Source: Chroogloeocystis siderophila 5.2 s.c.1
GTDB lineage: Bacteria > Cyanobacteriota > Cyanobacteriia > Cyanobacteriales > Chroococcidiopsidaceae
Assembly: GCF_001904655.1 (NCBI RefSeq)
Contig: NZ_MRCC01000005.1
Location: 248,001-312,000 of the forward strand
Direction: 5' to 3'
DNA length: 64,000 nt
Positions 30,594 to 41,433 of this stretch are shown here, one piece after another. The position numbers and the translations under genes were made by a program. Numbering within the stretch: the first letter of the stretch is position 1; each line of letters begins with the position of its first letter. Below the pieces are notes generated by a model. The model worked only from the letters and a program-made list of their open reading frames with translations. It was not told the origin of the DNA and ran no database searches.

Positions 30594-33164
30594 TTAGTTA
30601 ATCTTGCGATCGCTCAACTGAAACGCAGGCTGTACCTTTAATTCCGCATTTTCACAAGAATTCATATCAACCTTAACGGGCTTGACACGCCAAATTTCTT
30701 CGCAGTATTCCTTAATTGTGCGGTCTGACGAAAAAGTCCCAGTGCGTGCAGTATTGAGAATCGACATTCTGATCCAATTTTCGCGATCGCGGTAAGCTTG
30801 GCTAACTTGTTCTTGACAGTCGATGTAAGATTGGTAGTCTGCCATCAGCATATACTCGTCATGATGTAGCAGCGAGTTGACAATTGGTCTAAATAAATTA
30901 GGATCTTCAGGCGAAAAGTAGCCGTGCGCGATGTATTGCAGTACTTCCTGAAGTTCGCGATTTGTTTTGTAATAGTGCTGCGGGTGATATCCTGATGCTT
31001 TTAATGCCGAAACCTCATCAACAGTTAAACCAAAGAGAAAGAAATTATCTGCGCCCACTTCTTGAAGAATTTCAACATTCGCACCGTCAAGAGTACCAAT
31101 TGTGAGTGCGCCATTCATGGCAAACTTCATATTACCTGTGCCAGAAGCTTCTTTTCCCGCTGTCGAAATTTGTTCGGAAAGATCAGCAGCGGCGTAAACT
31201 CGTTGACCAAGTGATACACTGTAGTTTGTCAAAAAGACAACCTTTAAACGACCTTGAACATCGGGATCGCGGTTGACAACATCGGCAACGGAATTGATCA
31301 ATTTGATAATTAGCTTTGCCATGTAATAACCAGGCGCTGCTTTGCCACCAAAGATAAAAGTTCGGGGGAGAATCTCGATTTTTGGATGGCGTTTGATGCG
31401 GTTGTAGAGTGTAATGATGTGCAATACGTTTAACAACTGCCGCTTGTATTCGTGCATCCGCTTGACTTGGATATCAAACAGCGAGTTGATATTGACTTCG
31501 ACACCGTGATGCTGTTGAATATAGTTGACTAAATCTTGCTTGTTGGCGAGTTTAATTTGCCACCAGCGATCGCGAAAATCGGCATCATCTACATAGGCTT
31601 CAAGTTGCTTGAGATCTTCAAGATTTCTGATCCAGTTTGTGCCGAGCTTTTCCGTAATCAAGTTTGCCAGGCGAGGATTTCCCAGCAACAGCCAACGACG
31701 CGGCGTGACGCCATTTGTTTTGTTACTAAACTTTTCGGGAAATAGGTCGTAGAAATCCCGCAATAATACGTTTTTCAGTAATTCGGTATGCAATGCGGCG
31801 ACACCATTAATTGCATGACTTCCCACACACGCCAGATGCGCCATGCGGACTTGCTTTTCGTGACCTTCTTCAATGAGCGATAACCGCGTGATGCGATCAA
31901 ATTCGCCAGGATAACGGGTATAAACATAATTGAGAAAGCGGTAATTGATTTCGTAGATGATTTCGAGGTGTCTCGGTAAGATGCGACCGAAGAGACTCAC
32001 AGACCAACGCTCTAAAGCTTCTGGTAGCAAAGTATGATTGGTGTAAGCAAAAGCATTTTGGGTGATATGCCAAGCTTGCTCCCAAGTCATTTGATGTTCG
32101 TCGATCAACAAGCGCATCAATTCGGCAATTGCGATCGCTGGGTGAGTGTCGTTCAGTTGCAGCGCGGCTTTTTCGTGTAGGTTATCTAAACTCTCATGCG
32201 TGCGTAGGTGCAAGCGGATGATATCTTGCAACGAACAAGACACAAAGAAATATTGCTGTTCTAGGCGTAGTTCGCGTCCTTGGATTGTATTGTCATTAGG
32301 GTAGAGAACCTTAGAGATATTTTCGGAAAACATCTTATTAGCGACTGCGCCGAAATAGTCTCCCGCATCAAACGCTTGAAAGTTGAACTCTTCACTCGCT
32401 TCAGCTTTCCACAACCGCAAGGTATTAACTGTATTGGTGTCGTAGCCAGGAACAGGCGTATCGTAGGGAATTCCTAAAACAGTTTGCCCCTCAATCCACC
32501 GCACGCGATAATGACCTTGTGCATCGGTATAGTGTTCGGTATGACCGCCGAGTTTGACTGCAACGCGATAATCAGGGCGGGGAATTTCCCAAGGATTGCC
32601 AAAACTGAGCCATTTATCAGGAATTTCCCGTTGCCAACCATTTTGAATGGCTTGCTCAAAAATGCCAAACTCGTAGCGAATGCCATAACCAACTGCGGGA
32701 ATTTCGAGCGTAGCTAAGGAGTCGAGAAAACAAGCTGCTAGCCGCCCTAAACCACCATTTCCTAACCCTGGTTCGCGCTCGCGTTCTAATAAATTATCCA
32801 ACTCTAGTCCAGACTCGTGTAAGATCTGACGGACTTGTTCGTAAAGACCTAAGTTGATTAGGCTATTACCTAAATGGCGACCCATCAAGAATTCTGCTGA
32901 TAGGTAATAGACCGTTTTGGCATCTTGTTGAACATATGTTTTTGCGGTTTGAATGCGGCGTTGCGTCAGGCGATCGCGGATACTATGCGCCACAGCCATG
33001 TAGTAATCGTGGAGTGTGGCAAAATATTCATCTTTACCTTGAATGTGATAAAGATTCTCTGTAAAAGCACGTTTAAGTGCTTCCCTACTCAGATTGGTAC
33101 TTTCTTTGAGTTGCATATCTTCGCTTGCCAATCTGCGGTAGTCATGCTCAAACGATTCACTCAT
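30594..33164 (-). CDS. glgP: Glycogen phosphorylase GlgP
   Basis: An 856-residue GT35 enzyme releasing glucose-1-phosphate from glycogen. Visible are the N-terminal [40 protein letters not shown], and the PLP-site [20 protein letters not shown]. The start at 33164 ([14 protein letters not shown]) is preferred because the upstream 21 codons come from a MITE-like repeat at 33188-33264. It is placed between xfp and pflB, feeding stored carbon into the fermentation genes. The promoter may lie within or just beyond the MITE. Confidence 0.95.
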   Translation of the reverse strand: MSESFEHDYRRLASEDMQLKESTNLSREALKRAFTENLYHIQGKDEYFATLHDYYMAVAHSIRDRLTQRRIQTAKTYVQQDAKTVYYLSAEFLMGRHLGNSLINLGLYEQVRQILHESGLELDNLLEREREPGLGNGGLGRLAACFLDSLATLEIPAVGYGIRYEFGIFEQAIQNGWQREIPDKWLSFGNPWEIPRPDYRVAVKLGGHTEHYTDAQGHYRVRWIEGQTVLGIPYDTPVPGYDTNTVNTLRLWKAEASEEFNFQAFDAGDYFGAVANKMFSENISKVLYPNDNTIQGRELRLEQQYFFVSCSLQDIIRLHLRTHESLDNLHEKAALQLNDTHPAIAIAELMRLLIDEHQMTWEQAWHITQNAFAYTNHTLLPEALERWSVSLFGRILPRHLEIIYEINYRFLNYVYTRYPGEFDRITRLSLIEEGHEKQVRMAHLACVGSHAINGVAALHTELLKNVLLRDFYDLFPEKFSNKTNGVTPRRWLLLGNPRLANLITEKLGTNWIRNLEDLKQLEAYVDDADFRDRWWQIKLANKQDLVNYIQQHHGVEVNINSLFDIQVKRMHEYKRQLLNVLHIITLYNRIKRHPKIEILPRTFIFGGKAAPGYYMAKLIIKLINSVADVVNRDPDVQGRLKVVFLTNYSVSLGQRVYAAADLSEQISTAGKEASGTGNMKFAMNGALTIGTLDGANVEILQEVGADNFFLFGLTVDEVSALKASGYHPQHYYKTNRELQEVLQYIAHGYFSPEDPNLFRPIVNSLLHHDEYMLMADYQSYIDCQEQVSQAYRDRENWIRMSILNTARTGTFSSDRTIKEYCEEIWRVKPVKVDMNSCENAELKVQPAFQLSDRKIN

Positions 33165-33187
33165 AGCTTTATCGTGTAAATTGTCAG

Positions 33188-33264
33188 GACTTACGCAAGA
33201 TGATGAAAAAGGAACCACAAAGGACACGAAGAAATAGGAGTTTTAGAGAGTTCTTGCGTAAGTC
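33188..33264. mobile_element. 77-bp MITE-like element with 13-bp terminal inverted repeats
   Basis: GACTTACGCAAGA at 33188-33200 and TCTTGCGTAAGTC at 33252-33264 are exact inverted repeats. They bound 51 bases that include AACCACAAAGGACACGAAG, a frequent cyanobacterial filler. The element is too small to code. It sits 24 bases before the glgP start and so must be transcribed in, or replace part of, the glgP leader. Confidence 0.7.
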
Positions 33265-33379
33265 GTATTAGTTCAAGTTGAAGGCGGAGAAAAGTCTCCC
33301 TAAATTCCTTACTTGTGGAGGACTTTAATTAGTTCACAAACCCCTGGAGGCATAGATATGTACAAACAGTAGCTGTAAG

Positions 33380-33461
33380 GAGGTTTATAAGCCCCCAGAA
33401 TTGGGGAGCCTGTCGCGTGCGGAGGGAACCCCCGTTGAGCGAACTGGCGTGGGTGGTGGGC
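33380..33461. repeat. Dispersed repeat behind xfp
   Basis: TAAGCCCCCAGAATTGGGGAG followed by CGCGTGCGGAGGGAACCCCC and GTTGAGCGAACTGGCG are common cyanobacterial intergenic repeat modules. They extend into the 3' end of xfp, where the last ~25 codons look repeat-derived. Confidence 0.6.
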
Positions 33462-35945
33462 TTAACCCCGCGTTGCTACTCCTTCAGCGCCTTCATGTGA
33501 CGGAGTCGGATCACTACCACTACTGCGTTGCGGAGGTGTTTGATCGCCATCAGCACCGTAGTACCGCCATTTCCAATCACGAATCTCTGGCATATCCTCG
33601 CCGTACTTATTGATGTAATGCTTGTGCTCAATTAACTTGTCGTAAAGCATTTGTTTGACATAAGCTGCGGTATATCCGAGTTTAGAGACGCGATCAATGA
33701 CATCAATTGCTAGGTGGAAGCGATCAAGATCGTTAAGGACAACCATATCAAATGGTGTGGTTGTGGTTCCTTCTTCTTTGTAACCGCGCACATGCAAGTT
33801 TTTGTGATTCGTCCGACGATACGTCAAGCGGTGAATCAACCACGGATAGCCATGAAAGGCAAAGATGATCGGTTTATCGGTGGTGAAGATACTGTCGAAA
33901 TCTTTATCACTTAAACCGTGCGGATGTTCTGTCTCTGGCTGCAATGTCATCAAATCGACGATGTTGACAACGCGGACTTTAAGATCTGGAAAGTGATACC
34001 GTAAAAGGTCTGTTGCAGCTAAAGTTTCAAGTGTAGGAACATCGCCAGCACACGCCATCACAACATCAGGTTCGCCGCCGCGATCGTTACTTGCCCATTC
34101 CCAAATCCCGATCCCTTTTGTACAATGTGCGATCGCGGCATTCATATCAAGGTACTGCAACGCAGGTTGTTTCCCTGCAACAATTACGTTGACATAATGA
34201 CGACTTCTTAAACAGTGATCGGTAACTGAGAGTAACGTGTTTGCATCAGGTGGCAAATAAACGCGAATCGCCTCAGCTTTTTTATTAATCACATGATCCA
34301 GAAAACCAGGATCTTGGTGCGAAAAGCCGTTGTGATCTTGTCGCCAAACGTGCGAGGTGAGCAGGTAGTTGAGCGAGGCGATCGGTCTACGCCAAGGAAT
34401 ATGGCGAGTTGTTTTCAACCATTTGGCGTGTTGGTTGAACATCGAATCGATGATATGAATAAACGCTTCATAACACGAGAATAAGCCGTGACGACCTGTA
34501 AGGAGATATCCTTCTAACCAACCTTGGCAAGTATGTTCACTTAAAATTTCCATCACGCGACCATCCGGTGATAGTTGATCGTCTTCTGGCAGGATTTCAG
34601 CTAGCCAAGTTCTATCTGTCGCCTCAAATACGTTATTGAGTCGATTCGATGCCGTTTCATCAGGACCTACAATCCGAAAATTGCGGCTTTCTAAATTGCG
34701 TTTCATCACGTCACGCAGAAAGGTTCCCATCACACGGGTAGCTTCTGCTGCAACTGTTGCTGGTTTACTGACCTCCACTGCATAGTCGCGGAAATCTGGC
34801 ATTTTGAGATCTTTGAGTAGAATACCGCCATTGGCATGGGGATTATCTCCCATACGTCGTTGTCCTTGCGGCGCGAGTTCTGCCAATTCGGCAATGAATT
34901 TACCATTCTCGTCGAAGAGTTCTTCGGGTTTGTAACTCTTCATCCACTCTTCTAGCAGTTTGACGTGCTCTGGCTGACTTGCCATATTTGCCAAAGGAAC
35001 TTGGTGCGATCGCCAGTAATCTTCGGTTTTTTTGCCGTCAACTTCTTTAGGTCCTGTCCAACCCTTCGGGGATCGCAGAATAATCATAGGCCACTGCGGA
35101 CGTTTTGTAAATCCATGACTGCGTGCCTCATTTTGGATTTCTTTGATCTCTGCGATCACTGTATCTAAAGTTGCAGCCATTAACTGGTGCATCGTTTCTG
35201 GGTCTGACCCTTCCACAAAATATGGTTTGTAGCCGTAACCGATAAATAAGCTTTGCAACTCTTCGTGCGAAACCCGCGCTAATATAGTCGGATTCGCAAT
35301 TTTGTAACCATTGAGATGCAAAATTGGCAACACTGCACCATCGTAAACTGGATTAAGAAACTTATTACTATGCCAACTTGCGGCTAAAGGCCCCGTTTCA
35401 GCTTCGCCATCGCCCACAACGCAAGCCACAAGCAAATCAGGGTTATCAAACGCTGCGCCGTAAGCGTGCGCAACCGCATAGCCTAACTCACCGCCTTCAT
35501 GAATCGAACCTGGCGTTTCTGGCGCAACGTGGCTAGGAATACCACCAGGAAAGGAAAACTGTTTGAAGAGTTTCTGCATTCCTTCAGCGTCTTGCGAGAT
35601 ATTCGGGTAGTATTCGCTGTATGTCCCTTCTAAATAAGTATTCGCAACTAATCCAGGACCACCATGACCAGGACCGGCAATGTAGATGGTGTTGAGGTCG
35701 TACTTTTTGATAACGCGATTGAGATGAACGTAGATAAAATTTAATCCTGGTGTTGTCCCCCAATGTCCTAGCAGTCTCGGCTTGACGTGTTCAATTTTTA
35801 GCGGTTCTTGCAGCAGCGGATTATCAAGTAAATAAATTTGTCCTACCGAAAGATAATTTGCTGCACGCCAGTAGGCATTCATTTTGCGGAGTTCCTCAGC
35901 AGACAAAGTACCTGCTTGGAGTGTAGAAGCGATCGCTTGAGCCAT
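33462..35945 (-). CDS. xfp: Xylulose-5-phosphate/fructose-6-phosphate phosphoketolase
   Basis: An 827-residue TPP enzyme splitting xylulose-5-P (or fructose-6-P) with phosphate to acetyl-phosphate plus glyceraldehyde-3-P (or erythrose-4-P). Motifs are [38 protein letters not shown] and the TPP-binding [28 protein letters not shown] gives a strong start. The C-terminus after [11 protein letters not shown] runs on through [18 protein letters not shown], which seems encoded by dispersed repeat. First gene of the leftward carbon-metabolism block. Confidence 0.95.
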   Translation of the reverse strand: MAQAIASTLQAGTLSAEELRKMNAYWRAANYLSVGQIYLLDNPLLQEPLKIEHVKPRLLGHWGTTPGLNFIYVHLNRVIKKYDLNTIYIAGPGHGGPGLVANTYLEGTYSEYYPNISQDAEGMQKLFKQFSFPGGIPSHVAPETPGSIHEGGELGYAVAHAYGAAFDNPDLLVACVVGDGEAETGPLAASWHSNKFLNPVYDGAVLPILHLNGYKIANPTILARVSHEELQSLFIGYGYKPYFVEGSDPETMHQLMAATLDTVIAEIKEIQNEARSHGFTKRPQWPMIILRSPKGWTGPKEVDGKKTEDYWRSHQVPLANMASQPEHVKLLEEWMKSYKPEELFDENGKFIAELAELAPQGQRRMGDNPHANGGILLKDLKMPDFRDYAVEVSKPATVAAEATRVMGTFLRDVMKRNLESRNFRIVGPDETASNRLNNVFEATDRTWLAEILPEDDQLSPDGRVMEILSEHTCQGWLEGYLLTGRHGLFSCYEAFIHIIDSMFNQHAKWLKTTRHIPWRRPIASLNYLLTSHVWRQDHNGFSHQDPGFLDHVINKKAEAIRVYLPPDANTLLSVTDHCLRSRHYVNVIVAGKQPALQYLDMNAAIAHCTKGIGIWEWASNDRGGEPDVVMACAGDVPTLETLAATDLLRYHFPDLKVRVVNIVDLMTLQPETEHPHGLSDKDFDSIFTTDKPIIFAFHGYPWLIHRLTYRRTNHKNLHVRGYKEEGTTTTPFDMVVLNDLDRFHLAIDVIDRVSKLGYTAAYVKQMLYDKLIEHKHYINKYGEDMPEIRDWKWRYYGADGDQTPPQRSSGSDPTPSHEGAEGVATRG

Positions 35946-37067
35946 ACTGATATACCCTCCTTTGAAGTCTTACAAACTTACATCAACTGGCTTTTGCTTC
36001 ATGCTTAGCAAAACACTAAGCTGAAAAAACTGACTTTAAGGTAGATACAAATAGAGAACCAAGGAAAAAATAATGTTTTCTCATTTACTGAAATCTAACT
36101 TGGGATTACTAAATTACTTCACTTAAGTTGAGGTTATTGTGTTTGATGTATCAAGCCAGATGTCTTGAAGGCAGAAATCACTCTATAAATTATGAAATTC
36201 TTTCGTAAAAAACTAATTCTCAGGTAGCGACTAATATTTTAATTATATAAATCGCTTTTTAAAACTTTTTACCTATTTTTATCTCCATCAATATAATTGA
36301 CAATTTAGGTTAAACTGTTTCAGCGATTTTTCTGTTTAATAGGTACTTGCTTTGCAAGAATCTGTTCAAGTTCTATATTATAGCAATTTTCTAGATTTAC
36401 TATCAACTTAGTTCTGAAAAATAACACTTGGAGAACTTTCTAATTGTTTTTCTTCAGACGTAGGCTATTTATCTTTAGCTGCGTTCTTAAGGTTTTCATC
36501 TGCTGCTTAAGCTTTTTGCTTACTTAATTAACAGTTTAGGCTTTCTTTAATTACTTTGACATAATAGTAACTTGCAAAAAAGTAATTGTGTTTACTGAAG
36601 CTTGAAAAAATATATCCCTTTTCATTTTCTTGTATCATTGACTACTTCAACTCAAAACTTTAGTTTTTGTGACAACCTCTCTCCCAGAGAAGCTTATTTT
36701 CAATCAATGCACTAAGTTTTTAAGATTATTTTAATATTTCTGGCAATTGCTGCGAGTAGTTGTATATCAAATCACCTGTTTATTAATTATAAGTAAGTTT
36801 TTATTTATGACACTGATAAGATTTTTCTATCACTCGTTTTTTTGTTTTTCAAAGATATTAAGAAAGTAAATTTTTATAAAAAGAACCTTCAGTAGCTGAG
36901 TACGAAATTTGTAACCAATGAAACAGTAATTGATGAACAACCTAATTTCTGCTTAGTAAAAACGCCCTGAAAAGCATACTTGCCTACACGTATAGCGGTG
37001 GACAGTTCACAGTTGATAGTTGACAAAGCCTTCCCACACTCTCTTCACTGTCCACTGTCCAGTTTTT
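35946..37067. other. Long AT-rich intergenic region upstream of xfp
   Basis: About 1.1 kb with no supportable gene. The first 200 bases must contain the xfp promoter. A single GAGTAC at 36898-36903 is not embedded in a module like those at nifB/nifP. An inverted repeat GTGGACAGT (36999-37007) / ACTGTCCAC (37047-37055) belongs to a dispersed cyanobacterial family. It could hold an unrecognised small RNA; I see no specific structure. Confidence 0.55.
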
Positions 37068-37328
37068 GGGTACACGCGATCAACGACGGTTGTAAATTCT
37101 TTAGCTAAGTGTTCGTCAGCAATCATTGCCAATCTCCGGTGCAGCTTTCTAATGTCAATACATCTGCGATCTGCTGCGTAATGCTAAAGTCAGCATCTTC
37201 AACAGATGGAACAGCGCTATAGGTATAACTATGATTGTACTCTCCAGAGTTGTAGGCTTGAATCCACTTCTTAGGCGATCCTTTAACACCATCGACAAAG
37301 CTAACAATATTAATTTTGGGCTGAATTT
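37068..37328 (-). pseudogene. Remnant of a two-gene coding region
   Basis: On the minus strand a frame without start codon runs about 66 codons from a TAA near 37328 to TGA at 37123. It includes NIVSFVDGVKGSPKKWIQAY and SVEDADFSITQQIADVLTLE. A second frame begins ATG at 37126 (MIADEHLAKEFTTVVDRVY) with an ATGA overlap and breaks off in a repeat near 37068. This looks like the junction of two former operon genes. The family is not recognised. Confidence 0.45.
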
Positions 37329-37358
37329 AGAAGTTGCTATTTAACTGAATTGTTAAAT

Positions 37359-37372
37359 GTAAATTTAGTTAC
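37359..37372. promoter_or_regulatory. NtcA-type box far upstream of cnfR
   Basis: GTAAATTTAGTTAC fits the NtcA consensus GTA-N8-TAC exactly. GATAAT at 37389-37394 is a possible -10, though 16 bases after the box and not the usual 20-24. It is about 430 bases before the cnfR ATG, implying a long leader if used. It is the only GTA-N8-TAC I noticed near the nif regulators. Confidence 0.4.
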
Positions 37373-37800
37373 GGAATTTTGAAAGAAAGATAATTCACGC
37401 AAGAAGGTGATGTAAATATTAAGATTTTATTTAATGGCTCAAAATGAACAAAAGTTTTAGAGTCTATTGGTTAAAACTAAGATCGATAAATTAAAACTAT
37501 AAAATTTTCTGTTGCGACAGCACTTGATTCTATAATCTCATGTGATTGCATTGTATTTCGTCGCATCTATTTGTTTCAGAAGCTCTACAAGTGTGAGGAA
37601 TGAAGCGTTGATTAAAAATCGCTAATATAGTGTTTCTATTTGATTTGTGAACGTCTTATCAAGACGGTTAATCGTTGATTATTAATAGCACTTAACTATT
37701 AACCATTGACAGCCCAACTGCCAAACTTCACACCTAAAATAGACTCGCTATGATATGCAGCTTTAGTGAATAGTTCGATTTGAAAATCACCCACAAGCCT

Positions 37801-39387
37801 ATGCCCTATGCCATTACTAAGCGCTGTATTCAGTGTGACAACTGTGTTCCTCAGTGTCCAACAGGTGCGATCAAAGTTATGGAAGGTGACTACTGGATCG
37901 ACCCGAATTTATGCAATAACTGTCAAGGGTATGTTGCACCACAGTGTATAGTGTCTTGTCCGGTCAATTCACCAGTACCTTGGCAAGCCAAAAAAGGTAG
38001 ATGCAAGGTAGAGGCGAGAACTGTTCCTAGTCCGGATCTATTTCCAGATGGGAAAAGCCATCCGTTTGCTTCTGCGATCGCCATTTGGGAATTATGCAAC
38101 GTTCTAGCACAGCGACAATCGCTGCCTTGGGAAACGGATGCGGCGGGAGAAGTGTATTATCAACGGCAAATTAACGGCGGTAAAGGAGTGATCGCTTTTC
38201 GCATAACAGACACAATCAATTCAGAGTCATCAGTCGCCCTTAAAGGCGAACAGGCTTTATCAGTAATTGAAACGTTTGATATTCGAGCAGCGTGTTTGCA
38301 CTTGCTCTATGCCGCTTATGTTACCAACCTAGACAAACCTTGGGAAGAAGAGTTTATTATCAGCGATCGCCAAATTGAGGAATACCTAGGGCTAGATAAG
38401 CGCAAAGATTTGGGCAAATCGACCAAGCTATCTTTGATTAAACAACTTGCGCAACAACCGTGTAAGTTCATCGTGTGTCTGAGTTTGCCTCGACAAGGCA
38501 AAATTAAACAAGTTAGCCTTGAAAAAAGCCGCGTGTGGCATTTATTAGATATTCAGCACCACTTTCAAGCAGACGAACTAGGATGTAAACATCTTGTCGG
38601 GCTGACGTTCAAAATTAAAGCAGGTCAATGGGCAAAGTATTTTTTAAATCGGCAAGGTTGCAAAGAACGGACTGCATTTTATCAATATGGTACTTTACCC
38701 AAAGCTTTACTCAGCAACATCATGAGTATTTGGCAGCAACATGAGGGGGCAGCGCGGATGATGCTGTGGTTATTATTTAAAACCAAAATGGGCAGAGAAC
38801 AGCGCGTGACAGTTCCTACACTCATGCGAATTGCCTACGGCGATCGCAAACTGAATCAAGTAGCTTTGCAACCGGAACGCCAACGTCTGCTGAGAGTATT
38901 TGAAAGCGATTTAGAGATCCTCAATCACTATGGACTCAAACCAGCCTTCGATCCAGTTACCTACCCAGCAGAAATTCAACCATTGTGGGCGAAACTGAGT
39001 GATATTCCCGAAGATGCAGAAGCCGCGTTAGAATTTTGGACCGATGATGGCAGTAATAACAACCGTTTAACCGATGCTGCACCGCGTGGTAAATGGAATC
39101 GATTGATGAATGCCCGTATCTTATATTTTGAGCTACCACACGCCTGGGAATCCCTCGCCAAGTCGAAGAAGCCGCGCAGTACGAACCGCAAAACAAACTT
39201 AAAATCGCCTGCAACGCTGTCTACAGAATATATTCTTGAGGCAAGAAAAAAATTAGGATTAAGTCAAAGAGACTTGGCACAGCTAACAGGTAAAAGTCAA
39301 AGTTGGATTCGCGATATTGAAAACGGGCGTTTCCAAGCTAAGTTAGAAGACCAAATGCTGTTGCGAAGGGTCTTAGGGATGCATTAG
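37801..39387 (+). CDS. cnfR: CnfR/PatB-type nif transcriptional activator (ferredoxin + HTH)
   Basis: A 528-residue regulator. N-terminal 2[4Fe-4S] domain: C9, C12, C15, C19 (CIQCDNCVPQCPTGAIKV) and C38, C41, C49, C53. The middle (about 90-470) is unclassified and includes WWLLFK-type and replication-initiator-like helices. The C-terminal XRE helix-turn-helix (about 475-528) has ARKKLGLSQRDLAQLTGKSQ then SWIRDIENGRF. This is the layout of CnfR in Leptolyngbya and PatB in Anabaena, activators of nif genes under low oxygen. The start at ATG 37801 (MPYAITKRC) matches FdxN's MAYTITSQC; a TTG seven codons upstream is the alternative. Confidence 0.93.
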   Translation: MPYAITKRCIQCDNCVPQCPTGAIKVMEGDYWIDPNLCNNCQGYVAPQCIVSCPVNSPVPWQAKKGRCKVEARTVPSPDLFPDGKSHPFASAIAIWELCNVLAQRQSLPWETDAAGEVYYQRQINGGKGVIAFRITDTINSESSVALKGEQALSVIETFDIRAACLHLLYAAYVTNLDKPWEEEFIISDRQIEEYLGLDKRKDLGKSTKLSLIKQLAQQPCKFIVCLSLPRQGKIKQVSLEKSRVWHLLDIQHHFQADELGCKHLVGLTFKIKAGQWAKYFLNRQGCKERTAFYQYGTLPKALLSNIMSIWQQHEGAARMMLWLLFKTKMGREQRVTVPTLMRIAYGDRKLNQVALQPERQRLLRVFESDLEILNHYGLKPAFDPVTYPAEIQPLWAKLSDIPEDAEAALEFWTDDGSNNNRLTDAAPRGKWNRLMNARILYFELPHAWESLAKSKKPRSTNRKTNLKSPATLSTEYILEARKKLGLSQRDLAQLTGKSQSWIRDIENGRFQAKLEDQMLLRRVLGMH

Positions 39388-39413
39388 TCTTTAGACCTGC
39401 TTTGAAAATAGTC

Positions 39414-39432
39414 AGCCCCCGCAAAGGGGGCT
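39414..39432 (+). terminator. Hairpin behind cnfR
   Basis: AGCCCCCGCAAAGGGGGCT forms a 7-bp stem with a 5-base loop, 27 bases after the cnfR stop, followed by ATTTAAC. The T-run is weak, so it may be a dispersed palindrome acting as terminator. Confidence 0.5.
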
Positions 39433-39573
39433 ATTTAACATAAGAATTTAGATATATGCCTTTATTGTGTCTGGTGCGCGTCAGGTTTAGCTTGAGTGCG
39501 ATCGCTGAACCAGTGTTGTTCAGTTTTATGCTGTAATTCCGTGACTTTACCATCTTCTACACCACACTTAAGC

Positions 39574-39645
39574 CCTGCCGGAGGGATTCGAACCCCCGTG
39601 ATACAACTTAGAAGGTTGTTGCCTCATCCACTCGGCCACGGCAGG
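39574..39645 (-). tRNA. tRNA-Arg (anticodon TCT)
   Basis: The minus strand folds as a 72-nt tRNA: acceptor CCTGCCG/CGGCAGG; D-arm GGCCGAGTGGATGAGGC; anticodon stem ACAAC/GTTGT with loop CTTCTAA (anticodon TCT, reads AGA); T-arm GGGGGTTCGAATCCCTC. CCA is not encoded, as is common in cyanobacteria. Confidence 0.93.
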
Positions 39646-40187
39646 ATAAAAACTACTTTGCTATATTAGCAACAAGATAGCCTTGTTTGGCGTTTTCTTC
39701 ATTTTTATACGCCTTACTCATAGTATCAAAATTTTAGCAATGTCTAACGTACAGCCATTCACGAGCTGGGATACCAAGGATACCAATTTGAGTATCGAAA
39801 GAAAAGAAACGATTGAGCGAGTCAACGCCAGAGGCGAATGAAAACGCAGCGATAAAAGCACAGAAAATAACTCCAACTTCTCATCTTGGTCCCCAATGCT
39901 GCAAACGCGAAAATAATCGCTATAATGATACTCAGTGGTGTTTGAAGGTGGAGGTTGTGCCTAGCTTTGGCAAAGGATTTTGATAGCAGTGTTCTAGCAT
40001 GACTTTGTAACTAGGCTAATCTAAGTACACCAATAAAATTGCAATCTACAAGCGCAGCATAAAGAAGTTGTTTCTATTTCTGATACAGTATTGTCTGTTA
40101 CTGAGTGCTGCTATATAAAATAAAGTACTAATCCGACTTTGCTGCGAACTACGGTAAGCAGCAGCGGGCTAAGGAAAAAACTGTGGT
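39646..40187. other. Intergenic region between tRNA-Arg and HTH gene
   Basis: No gene seen. CGCTATAATGATACTC at about 39919 contains a TATAAT that may be a promoter. GCTGCGAACTACGGTAAGC followed by AGCAGCGGGCTAAGG lies close to the next start and could pair weakly. Confidence 0.5.
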
Positions 40188-41156
40188 ATGACCGTGAAAA
40201 AACTATCGGATGCTGACAAAAGCGAAATTCTCAAATTATATCGGGAAACTGGAGAAACAACCTCCACGTTGGCGGAGCGCTACGGTGTCAGTAATTCGAC
40301 GATTAGCCGTCTACTCAAAGTTACTTTACCAGAAGACGAGTACGAATCGCTGATCGCTTTAAAACGCGCGGCGCGAACTCCGCACTCAGAAAGTAGCAAA
40401 GCTGTACAAAGTACTCCTGAGAAATTAGCGGGTGATATTGCACAGCAGCTAAAATTAACACAACCACAGTTAGAGTTAGCGCAAGTCGAGCCAAGTGATG
40501 CTCCTCGTCTTAGAGGGCGACGCACAGCGCCACAGCAGCCAAAACTAGTTAAACCCGCAGTACAACAGCTGCAACTACTCGATGCAGAAAGTACAGACGA
40601 TCGCACTGTGACGCCAACGCAATTAGAAGAACGCGAACGTCCGCAAGCGATCGCACAAGACGTCGAAGATGATGACACTGATACGATTAACGCAATGCTT
40701 GGGGAAGATTTAATCGACGAAGACGAAGACGATTTAGAGGATTTGGAAGAAGACTTAGATGATGACGAACTCGACGATCTTGACTTAGATGATGATGAAC
40801 CTTTCCCCGTCACGCGACCAATCAAAGGTAGTCGAGTTGCTGTTCAAGTTTTACCATTATCAGAAGCGTCGCTACCAAAAACTTGTTATTTAGTCATTGA
40901 TCGGGCGTCAGAGTTGATTACACGACCGCTACGAGACTTTGGCGATTTAGGACAAATTCCCACTGGCGAAACTCAGCAAAGAACGTTACCCGTGTTTGAC
41001 AACCATCGTGTCGCGCGTCGTTTTTCCACGAAACGCGACAAAGTTATCAAAATTCCAGATAGCCGCTTGTTGCAAAAAACGCGATCGCACCTCCAAGCCA
41101 AGGGAATTACCCGACTACTCGTTGACGGTCAAGTTTATTCGCTGTCCACAACCTAG
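40188..41156 (+). CDS. Helix-turn-helix protein with acidic central region
   Basis: 322 residues. The N-terminal HTH (about 8-48) reads KSEILKLYRETGETTSTLAE and RYGVSNSTISRLLK, resembling transposase-type or Sigma-70-like HTH domains. A Gln/Pro linker follows, then a strongly acidic run at about 160-215 (blocks such as DEDEDDLEDLEEDLDDDELD). A basic conserved C-domain (about 225-322) contains CYLVIDRASELITRPLRDFG and LLQKTRSHLQAKGITRLLVD. This type is widespread in cyanobacteria with unknown role; DNA-associated by inference. AAGGAAAAAACTGTGGT precedes the ATG. Confidence 0.75.
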   Translation: MTVKKLSDADKSEILKLYRETGETTSTLAERYGVSNSTISRLLKVTLPEDEYESLIALKRAARTPHSESSKAVQSTPEKLAGDIAQQLKLTQPQLELAQVEPSDAPRLRGRRTAPQQPKLVKPAVQQLQLLDAESTDDRTVTPTQLEERERPQAIAQDVEDDDTDTINAMLGEDLIDEDEDDLEDLEEDLDDDELDDLDLDDDEPFPVTRPIKGSRVAVQVLPLSEASLPKTCYLVIDRASELITRPLRDFGDLGQIPTGETQQRTLPVFDNHRVARRFSTKRDKVIKIPDSRLLQKTRSHLQAKGITRLLVDGQVYSLSTT

Positions 41157-41433
41157 AGTTAGATCTAGGCTAGCTGAGTGTCAATCCGGTGAAACTTACC
41201 GCAAGAGAGTATCACTTTAGGGTAATTCTCAGTAAATTCTCGCATAGACACATACACTAAGGTAGCGGTAGTTTTATTTTTGTAATTCTGCTTATATATA
41301 GCTACCTTGAGGCAAATACATCAACAGCGATGGTGTTAGAAAAACTAACAGGGTGCAGTGATCGCCAGCAGAAAGTGACTTATAAAACCTCAATGGCAAG
41401 GCTATCAATTGCACTTGAAATGAGATTAAACCG

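Noticed and set aside
36898-36903. GAGTAC near xfp and GTACTC at 37237 as further nif-type boxes
   Set aside because: A 6-mer is expected about thirty times in 64 kb on both strands; these lack the phased AAATAC boxes and 18-mer, and the second lies in the gene relic.
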